Shown in pieces: positions 7,176 to 11,999 of a DNA stretch of 11,999 nt; positions within the stretch are counted from its first letter, which is position 1; every line of letters starts with the position of its first letter. The notes under the pieces were generated by a model. That model was not told the DNA's origin. It saw only the letters and a list, made by a program, of their open reading frames with translations, and searched no databases. Where the stretch lies: positions 1 through 11,999 of the forward strand of contig CAMLFK010000146.1 in the NCBI GenBank assembly GCA_946479255.1, in the 5' to 3' direction. The position numbers and the translations under genes are program-made. This DNA comes from an uncultured Oxalobacteraceae bacterium. Lineage in GTDB: Bacteria; Pseudomonadota; Gammaproteobacteria; Burkholderiales; Burkholderiaceae.

Positions 7176-9371
7176 TCAAGCCAGTGCCGCTTCCAGGTCG
7201 GCCAGCTGGATCGGCTTGGTGAAGTGGCGCGAAAAGCCCGCCTCGATGGCAGCGATGCGGTCGCTTTCGCTGCCGTAGCCGGTTAGCGCGACCAGCTCGA
7301 TGCCGGCGGTGTCGGGCGAGCTTTTCAGCGCGCGTGCCACCGCGTAGCCATCCATGCCGGGCAGGCCGATGTCGATGATGGCCAGGGAGGGCTGGTGGGT
7401 ACGCGCCAGTGCGATGCCGTCGCTCCCGGTGGCGGCGCCGATAACTTCGCACTGGCGCAATTCGAGCAGCATCGTCATCATGTCGCGCGCGTCGGCATTG
7501 TCTTCGATGAGCAGCACGCGGCGCATGTGCACCGCCATCGGCGTAAGCGGCTTGGCCAGCGGCAGGCTGGAATCGAGCAGGCGCGGAAGCCGGACCGTGA
7601 CCGTCGTGCCCTTGCCGATACCCTCGCTGTCGATTCGAACGGTGCCGCCGTGCAGCTCCACCAGCCGGCGCACCAGCGACAGGCCGATGCCGAGGCCGCC
7701 GTGGGCACGTTGCAGCGATTGCTTGCCCTGCACGAACACCTCGAACACGCTCGGCAGCAGGTCCGGCGCAATCCCTTGGCCCGAATCGCGCACGGAAAAC
7801 TCCACCTCGCCGCCGTCATGGCGGATCGTCACCTGCACCACACCTCCGTCCGGGCTGTACTTGATGACATTGTCGAAGATATTGTCGATGACCTGGAGTA
7901 AGCGCGTCGGATCGGCGCTGACCAGTGCCGGAACGCTCTCCACGCGCAGGTCCAGGCCGCCTGCGCGCCCGCTGGCCTGCAGGGTGTCGATACAGCGCTG
8001 TACCACTTCGGCCAAATCGACCGGCTCGGTTTGCAGCACCAGCTTGCCCATCAGGGCGCGATTGACTTCCAGCAGGTCGTCGACCAGCTTGCGCAAGTGC
8101 CCGGTCTGGCGCCGCAGCACGTCGCGCGCGCGCTCGGTCACGGCCGCATCGAGCGGAAGGCCGCTGTCGAGAATGCTGACGGCGCTGGCGATGGCGCTGA
8201 GCGGGTTGCGCAGCTCGTGTCCCAGCATGGCCAGGAACTCATCCTTGGCGGCGTTTTGCTCTTCCGCGGTGGTGCGCGCGCGTTTTTCCAGGACGAACAG
8301 TTCATTGCGTTCGCGCTCGGCATCGGAGCGTGAGCGCATCTCGGCCTGCAGGCGCCGGCTGGCTTCCAGGATCGCTTCGTTCAGGCGTTCCAGTTCGAAA
8401 ATGGCCGAGCGCGGCAGGGTGCTGACCTCGCCACCGCGTCCCAGCAAGCCGGCGCTTTCGGAGGCGCGGCTGACGTAACGCACCAGATGGCGCCCGGCGA
8501 ACATGGTCAGCGCCAGGGCCGACATCATGGCGATGAACAGGCCGATGCCCATGATGGTCACGCCACGGCGGACGGCCGCGTCGATCTCGGCCACCGGGGC
8601 GCCGTAAATGATCGACCAGTTCGACAGCGCAGAGCGGGTGAAGGCATCGTACATCTCGACCCCGGCGCCATTGACGTGCTTGAACACACCAGTGCGCTGC
8701 TTGCGGATCATGCTGAAGGTTTGATCGCTCACGCGCTTGCCGACGAACTGGTCGGCCTGTGCGCTGCGGGCAATGATGATGCCGTTCTGGTCCAGCAGGG
8801 AAACGCGCCAATTGGGTGGCAACTGTCCTGCGGCAAAGTTGTGGGCAAAAAAGCGCGGTGAAAAGGCTTGCCCCAGCACATAGCGCTGGCCCGACTCCGT
8901 CACCAGCGGTATCTCGACGATCACAAAGTTGTTCTTGAGTGCACTGCCCCACTTGATGCCGCTGACATGGCCTTTGCCGGCGGCAATGAGTCGCGCCACC
9001 GTCTCCGGGTCGCCGCGGCGTGGCAATTCGACGCCGTGCTCGAGGCGCGTGTTGACCAGCTGCTGGCCGGTGGTGTCGTACAGGATGATCCAGGCGCCGG
9101 GACCGGCGCTGGCTTCCCGTGCTTCCGCGTAGAACCTGGCCAGGTCGCCTTGCGACAGCGCGTGCGAGCCGGCCAGCACCTTGAGCACCGACTGCGCGCG
9201 GTAAATATCGGCATCGATCATGCGCGCGGTGAGGCTGGCGCTCGCCTCGATGCGGCCGATGGCCGAATCGTTCTGCGCCTCTTGCAGCATGGACAGGGCC
9301 ACGCCACAAAACACCGACACCGGGATGACAATCGAGGACGCCAGCAGAAAGTAGAAACTGCGCAGCCTCAT
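7176..9371 (-). CDS. Cache-type membrane hybrid sensor histidine kinase with C-terminal receiver domain
   Basis: A 731-residue inner-membrane hybrid kinase. TM1 (about 6-28) and TM2 (about 271-293) flank a large periplasmic region of about 240 residues whose pattern (WIILYDTTGQQLVNT, VSLLDQNGIIIA, WSIIYGAP before TM2) fits a Cache-type ligand sensor. A degenerate HAMP and coiled coil follow (about 295-375). The HisKA phospho-acceptor is H385 in AMLGHELRNP. The ATP lid shows the N-box IFDNVIKYS (near 501), the G1 box DSGQGI (529 onward) and GGLGIGLS (558 onward). The receiver domain has acidic E623/D624, phospho-acceptor D667 in IIDIGLPGMDG, T697 and K719. All catalytic residues are present. 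The frame is open 23 codons upstream, but the ATG at 9371 overlaps the preceding gene's stop (ATGA) and starts just before TM1. No good ribosome site is seen, so translation probably depends on that coupling. Ligand and output partner are unknown. Confidence 0.9.
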   Translation of the reverse strand: MRLRSFYFLLASSIVIPVSVFCGVALSMLQEAQNDSAIGRIEASASLTARMIDADIYRAQSVLKVLAGSHALSQGDLARFYAEAREASAGPGAWIILYDTTGQQLVNTRLEHGVELPRRGDPETVARLIAAGKGHVSGIKWGSALKNNFVIVEIPLVTESGQRYVLGQAFSPRFFAHNFAAGQLPPNWRVSLLDQNGIIIARSAQADQFVGKRVSDQTFSMIRKQRTGVFKHVNGAGVEMYDAFTRSALSNWSIIYGAPVAEIDAAVRRGVTIMGIGLFIAMMSALALTMFAGRHLVRYVSRASESAGLLGRGGEVSTLPRSAIFELERLNEAILEASRRLQAEMRSRSDAERERNELFVLEKRARTTAEEQNAAKDEFLAMLGHELRNPLSAIASAVSILDSGLPLDAAVTERARDVLRRQTGHLRKLVDDLLEVNRALMGKLVLQTEPVDLAEVVQRCIDTLQASGRAGGLDLRVESVPALVSADPTRLLQVIDNIFDNVIKYSPDGGVVQVTIRHDGGEVEFSVRDSGQGIAPDLLPSVFEVFVQGKQSLQRAHGGLGIGLSLVRRLVELHGGTVRIDSEGIGKGTTVTVRLPRLLDSSLPLAKPLTPMAVHMRRVLLIEDNADARDMMTMLLELRQCEVIGAATGSDGIALARTHQPSLAIIDIGLPGMDGYAVARALKSSPDTAGIELVALTGYGSESDRIAAIEAGFSRHFTKPIQLADLEAALA

Positions 9372-9601
9372 TGTTGGGAAGCGAGCGAGGTCAGCATGCT
9401 GCGCCATAGCAGCAGGCCGGCAACGCTGATGCCGCCGCAAACCCAGGCAATGTCATCGACGACTGGCTGGGCCTGATACCACATGACGGCGATGATGCCG
9501 CCGACCATCAACAGCAGGCCGAGCAGTGCGGCATAGGCGCGCCAGCCGCGCCCGGTGGTCACGTGGTGCCAGGTTTGGGCAACATCTTCATTCATGCTCA
9601 T
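9368..9601 (-). CDS. Small two-helix membrane protein overlapping the histidine kinase gene
   Basis: A 77-residue protein that I do not recognise. A polar N-terminus with a histidine pair (QTWHHVTTGRGW) precedes two hydrophobic helices at about 20-42 (YAALLGLLLMVGGIIAVMWY) and 50-68 (VCGGISVAGLLLW), then a short SLASQQ tail. Its stop overlaps the kinase start as ATGA, so the two are almost certainly translated together, and it may be an accessory or modulatory partner of the kinase. This is inference from position only. The start could be the ATG at 9601 or the in-frame ATG at 9595; neither has a strong ribosome site. It could simply be a small membrane protein of unrelated role, but the coupling and its membrane-protein composition argue that it is a real gene. 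Confidence 0.7.
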   Translation of the reverse strand: MSMNEDVAQTWHHVTTGRGWRAYAALLGLLLMVGGIIAVMWYQAQPVVDDIAWVCGGISVAGLLLWRSMLTSLASQQ

Positions 9602-9697
9602 ACAAAATCCATGGAGTTAATTATGTCGCTTTCAAAAAGCGCGGGCCGAACCCTCCAGACCATGTGGCTATTGTGCCACGGGCCTTAGCTTTCTGGA
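9602..9697 (-). promoter_or_regulatory. Probable promoter region of the small membrane protein-kinase operon
   Basis: The upstream lipoprotein gene ends at a terminator, so the promoter of the two-gene kinase operon should lie in this gap of about 96 bases. On the minus strand CATAAT (9620-9625) is the best -10-like hexamer, but there is no matching -35. A short perfect palindrome, CGCTTT-CAA-AAAGCG at 9627-9641, sits next to it and might be an operator or a small hairpin. The promoter itself was not identified. Confidence 0.3.
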
Positions 9698-9729
9698 AAT
9701 AGAAAACGGCCGCTTTGCGGGCGGCCGTT
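9698..9729 (-). terminator. Intrinsic terminator of the lipoprotein gene
   Basis: On the minus strand a nine-base perfect stem AACGGCCGC/GCGGCCGTT encloses a seven-base loop and is followed by TTTTCTATTT. It begins 21 bases after the lipoprotein stop codon. This is the clearest rho-independent terminator in the window, and it separates the lipoprotein gene from the kinase operon. Confidence 0.85.
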
Positions 9730-9750
9730 CTGGGTGCGGAAGTGCTGAGC

Positions 9751-10128
9751 TCAGCGGTGACGGCCGTGGCCGCGTCCGCCGAAATGGTGGCGGCTGTGGC
9801 CCCATCCTCGACCGAATATAAAACCCAGGCTCAAGGTGACGGGCGGATAGTAGTAAGCAGGCTCGGGTGTGTACACGGGCGCCGGGCTGTAGATTGGCGC
9901 CGGCGAGTAGCCCGGGGCTGGTGTGTAGATCGGCTGGGTCGAGTACTGGACGCTGGAGCCGGTGCCCGATTCGCGCGCGACGCGCTCGGCAGTGCCGGCC
10001 GGCACGGGCGTCACCGACACCACGCGCCACTGCGAAGGATCGCCTGGCTGCGCATAACGATAGTCGCGCGGCTGGGTGGCGCAACCGGCAAGGGCTGCCA
10101 ATGTTGCGATGACAAGCAAGCTCTTCAT
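9751..10128 (-). CDS. Small lipoprotein with YxPAPx repeats and His/Arg/Gly-rich tail
   Basis: A 125-residue exported lipoprotein of unknown function. The signal MKSLLVIATLAALAGC carries a lipobox (LAGC), so Cys16 is the expected lipid-attachment residue. A short region containing QWRVVSVTPVP follows (34-43). Four six-residue repeats come next (YTPAPG, YSPAPI, YSPAPV, YTPEPA; 68-91), then a YYYPPVTLSLGFIFGRGWG stretch and a tail of glycine, histidine and arginine (GHSRHHFGGRGHGRHR). The frame opens at a GTG six codons upstream, but the ATG at 10128 begins the signal peptide and follows a GGAGG ribosome site 11 bases away. It is monocistronic: a terminator lies downstream, and its own control region upstream carries an inverted repeat and a direct repeat. 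The tail could bind metal ions or polyanions, but that is speculation. Confidence 0.82.
   Translation of the reverse strand: MKSLLVIATLAALAGCATQPRDYRYAQPGDPSQWRVVSVTPVPAGTAERVARESGTGSSVQYSTQPIYTPAPGYSPAPIYSPAPVYTPEPAYYYPPVTLSLGFIFGRGWGHSRHHFGGRGHGRHR
9856..9927 (-). repeat. Four imperfect 18-base tandem repeats inside the lipoprotein gene
   Basis: Codons 68-91 of the lipoprotein encode four copies of a six-residue unit, consensus Y-(T/S)-P-A-P-x, each 18 bases long. The copies differ at third positions and at variable residues, so the array is old or diverged. Proline-rich repeats of this kind usually form an extended spacer between the membrane anchor and a distal domain. Confidence 0.8.
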
Positions 10129-10145
10129 GATGCGTTTTTCCTCCA

Positions 10146-10174
10146 CAAGCGGTTTGTTAACTATAGACCGCTTG
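10146..10174 (-). promoter_or_regulatory. Inverted repeat around the -10 region of the lipoprotein promoter
   Basis: Perfect eight-base arms CAAGCGGT and ACCGCTTG are separated by 13 bases, so half-site centres are 21 bases apart (two helical turns), as expected for a dimeric repressor. The spacer holds a TATAGT -10-like hexamer on the minus strand (10160-10165), placed sensibly for the ATG at 10128. The arms are symmetric DNA rather than a compact hairpin, which favours an operator. No regulator can be named. Confidence 0.5.
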
Positions 10175-10189
10175 CGGGAAAATGCAGGT

Positions 10190-10208
10190 GGTATTACAGG
10201 GTGTTACA
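10190..10208 (-). promoter_or_regulatory. Direct repeat with 10-base period just upstream of the presumed -35
   Basis: On the minus strand TGTAACACC and TGTAATACC are repeated with a 10-base period (8 of 9 bases identical). The pair lies immediately upstream of the position where a -35 would sit for the TATAGT -10 (10183-10188, poor match CCTGCA). Direct repeats spaced one helical turn apart beside a weak -35 are typical of activation by OmpR/PhoB-family response regulators. The assignment to that family is inference. Confidence 0.5.
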
Positions 10209-10246
10209 TGGGGTGGGGAAGCGATACAAAGGGAGCGAGCGCGAAA

Positions 10247-11098
10247 TCACGCCAGAATCGTCAACAAGCCATCCAATCCCGTGTAATTAAGCGCCACATT
10301 CGCCTGCGCCCGCACGACCGGCTTGGCCCTGAAAGCGACCGACAAGCCGGCAATGCCCATCATCTTCAGGTCGTTGGCGCCATCACCCATGACGATCGCC
10401 TGGGATGGATGGAATCCCAATTCCTCGCACACGCGCTTGACGGTCAGGCGCTTTTCCTCGGCATCGACAATCCCGCCGACCACGCGTCCGGTCAGCTTGC
10501 CGCCTTCGATCTCCAGCACGTTCGCATGCGTATAGTCGAGTCCCAGGCGCGCTTGCAGGCGCTCGGTGAAGAAGGTAAAACCGCCGGAAACCAGCAAGGT
10601 CTTCAAGCCGGCCGCCTTGACACCCGCGAGCATCGCCTCGCCGCCCATGGAGATGGCCAGCCGCTCGTCGTACACCCGCTGCAGCGCCGAGGCCTCCAGG
10701 CCTTCGAGCAGCGCCACACGGCGCTTCAGGCTCTCGGAAAAATCGAGCTCGCCGCGCATGGCCGCCTCGGTGATCTCCGACACCTGGGGCTTCAGACCCT
10801 GCATGTCGGCGATCTCGTCGATGCACTCGATGGTGATCAGGGTCGAATCCATGTCCATGGCGACCAGCTGGAAGCTGGCCAGTGTCACGTCCGGCGCAAT
10901 AAAGGTCGCATCGACCCGCGCCTGTTCGGCTGCCGCTTCGACGGCGGCGCGCAGTGCGTCCGTATAGTCCACCTGCTCGCAGCGCACTGCGCGCTCGTGC
11001 AGCTCCACCACGCGGGCCGGGGAGGCCAGGGCGGCGATACGGTGGAGCGCCTCGGCGCTGGCGTTCGGGCCTTGCAATACCAGGTTCATCTTGTTCAT
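10247..11098 (-). CDS. serB: Phosphoserine phosphatase SerB
   Basis: Haloacid-dehalogenase-family phosphatase that converts phosphoserine to serine, the last step of serine synthesis, in the cytoplasm. The 283 residues carry the catalytic motif DMDSTL (nucleophile D82, acid/base D84), ECIDEIAD immediately after it, motif II SGGF (S171) and motif IV GDGANDLKMM (D239, D243), followed by the usual GLSVAFRAKP. The N-terminal 75 residues form a reduced ACT-like region; E. coli SerB is about 322 residues, and shorter forms are normal in betaproteobacteria. Two ATGs three codons apart can serve as start (11098 or 11089); neither has a clear ribosome site. It follows mfd by 17 bases on the same strand and is probably co-transcribed. 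No terminator was recognised after its stop. Confidence 0.95.
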   Translation of the reverse strand: MNKMNLVLQGPNASAEALHRIAALASPARVVELHERAVRCEQVDYTDALRAAVEAAAEQARVDATFIAPDVTLASFQLVAMDMDSTLITIECIDEIADMQGLKPQVSEITEAAMRGELDFSESLKRRVALLEGLEASALQRVYDERLAISMGGEAMLAGVKAAGLKTLLVSGGFTFFTERLQARLGLDYTHANVLEIEGGKLTGRVVGGIVDAEEKRLTVKRVCEELGFHPSQAIVMGDGANDLKMMGIAGLSVAFRAKPVVRAQANVALNYTGLDGLLTILA

Positions 11099-11115
11099 CG
11101 TATGTTTTTTATGAC

Positions 11116-11999
11116 TTAAGCGAGCAGTTGTTTAATCGTGTTCTTGACCTGGGTGACGCGCGCCGCCAGGTCCGGCATGGTGGCGGTGATCTTCAGCTTG
11201 TCCTGGCCCGCCAGCTTGATGTGGCGGTTCTTCTGGATCAGCGTGATGATGCGCATCGAGTCGATCGGCGGGTTCACCATGAACTGCAGGTTGGCCGCCT
11301 CGCCATGCGCGTCGATCTTGATGATGCCCACCGCCTTGGCCGCGATGCGCAGGCGGTGCGTCTCGATCAGCGCCTTGACCGGGTCGGGCAGCTTGCCGAA
11401 ACGGTCGATCAGTTCTTCCTGCATGTCGTCGATCTTGTGCTGCTCGGTGCAGTTGGCCAGCCGCTTGTAGATCGACAGGCGCTCGTGCACATCGCCGCAG
11501 AAGTCGGCCGGCAGCAGCGCCGGCACATGCAGGTTGATCTCGGTCGTGGTGGCCAGCGGCGCCGCCAGGTCCGGCTCCTTGCCGGCCTTGAGCGAGCGTA
11601 CCGCCTCGTTGAGCATGTCCGAATACAGCTGGAAGCCAATTTCCAGCATCTCGCCGGACTGGTTCTCGCCCAGCACTTCGCCGGCGCCGCGGATCTCCAG
11701 GTCGTGCATGGCCAGGAAGAAGCCGCTGCCCAGTTCTTCCATCTGCTGGATCGCGTCCAAGCGGCGCTGCGCCTGTTTGGTCAGCCCTGTCACGTCGGTC
11801 ACCATCAGATAGGCATAGGCCTGGTGGTGCGAGCGGCCCACGCGTCCGCGCAGCTGGTGCAGCTGGGCCAGGCCGAACTTGTCGGCCCGGTGCATGATGA
11901 TCGTGTTCGCGGTCGGCACGTCGATACCGGTTTCGATAATCGTCGTGCACAGCAGGATGTTGAAGCGCTGCGCCACGAAGTCGCGCATGACCTTTTCCA
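11116..11999 (-). CDS. mfd: Transcription-repair coupling factor Mfd, C-terminal part (5' end outside window)
   Basis: Mfd is a DNA translocase that removes RNA polymerase stalled at DNA damage and recruits the excision-repair machinery. The visible 293 residues are the end of the protein. They begin EKVMRDFVAQRFN, then helicase motif V (TTIIETGIDVPTANTII) and motif VI (QLHQLRGRVGRSHH) of the second RecA-like lobe. The relay/autoregulatory segment DLEIRGAGEVLGENQSGEM comes next, then the C-terminal TRCF domain with DFCGDVHERLSIYKRLA and ELIDRFGKLPDPV. It ends with QLLA and TAA. The N-terminal UvrB-like and polymerase-binding domains and helicase motifs I-IV lie beyond base 11999. RecG is excluded by the TRCF domain. 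serB follows on the same strand. Confidence 0.96.
   Translation of the reverse strand, partial: EKVMRDFVAQRFNILLCTTIIETGIDVPTANTIIMHRADKFGLAQLHQLRGRVGRSHHQAYAYLMVTDVTGLTKQAQRRLDAIQQMEELGSGFFLAMHDLEIRGAGEVLGENQSGEMLEIGFQLYSDMLNEAVRSLKAGKEPDLAAPLATTTEINLHVPALLPADFCGDVHERLSIYKRLANCTEQHKIDDMQEELIDRFGKLPDPVKALIETHRLRIAAKAVGIIKIDAHGEAANLQFMVNPPIDSMRIITLIQKNRHIKLAGQDKLKITATMPDLAARVTQVKNTIKQLLA

Noticed and set aside
9598..9612. Four-codon mini open frame (ATG to TGA) ending at the start codon of the 77-residue protein
   Set aside because: It has no ribosome site, and a frame this short is expected by chance; the ATGA overlap alone is not enough.
9664..9679. Small hairpin GTGGC-N6-GCCAC between terminator and kinase operon, also examined as a sigma-54 promoter (TGGCAC)
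   Set aside because: The stem is only five bases, and the required GC twelve bases after TGGCAC is absent, so neither a terminator nor a sigma-54 promoter is supported.
10076..11119. Plus-strand open frame of 347 codons opposite serB and the lipoprotein start
   Set aside because: The amino-acid composition is that of a GC-rich antisense frame, with no recognisable motif, while serB on the other strand is certain.

Overview
The window looks like an ordinary, gene-dense chromosomal segment of a GC-rich betaproteobacterium. Protein similarity recalled from memory and the mfd-serB adjacency suggest Burkholderiales, most likely Oxalobacteraceae (Massilia/Duganella type). This placement is an inference; no rRNA or other taxonomic marker is present. 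No tRNA, rRNA, CRISPR array, transposase, integrase or phage gene was seen. The genes abut or overlap, and no stretch over about 150 bases lacks a gene.

Layout. (1) 1-1931, plus strand: the C-terminal half of rimO (ribosomal protein S12 methylthiotransferase), then metC (cystathionine beta-lyase) 16 bases later. (2) 1915-4780, minus strand: a molybdate-uptake operon in the order modA, modB, modC and a ModE-type regulator reduced to its DNA-binding domain. modB/modC and modC/regulator are joined by ATGA stop/start overlaps. A ModE-operator-like palindrome lies just before modA, inside a larger 55-base imperfect palindrome that can fold over the modA Shine-Dalgarno. (3) 4843-5684, minus strand: trxC (thioredoxin 2) followed by a small DUF4870-like membrane protein, reading toward modA. 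(4) 5777-7154, plus strand: a DUF72 protein and a GyrI-like domain protein. (5) 7176-9601, minus strand: a 77-residue two-helix membrane protein overlapping by four bases a Cache-type hybrid histidine kinase with a C-terminal receiver domain. (6) 9698-10208: a small repeat-containing lipoprotein gene with a clear intrinsic terminator and two promoter-region motifs (an inverted repeat around the -10 and a 10-base-period direct repeat just upstream of the presumed -35). (7) 10247-11999, minus strand: serB (phosphoserine phosphatase) preceded by the C-terminal part of mfd (transcription-repair coupling factor).

How the genes fit together. modABC plus the regulator form one self-contained unit: periplasmic binding protein, permease, ATPase, and a repressor that presumably acts on the palindrome before modA. 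The small membrane protein and histidine kinase look like a translationally coupled sensory pair whose output partner is not in the window. The other genes are housekeeping (rimO, metC, trxC, serB, mfd) or widespread families of unknown function (DUF72, GyrI-like).

I do not see a convincing wholly new system. The signals most worth a second look are regulatory: the modA leader palindrome, the single-domain ModE, the two control motifs before the lipoprotein gene, and the small membrane protein fused by overlap to the kinase gene.
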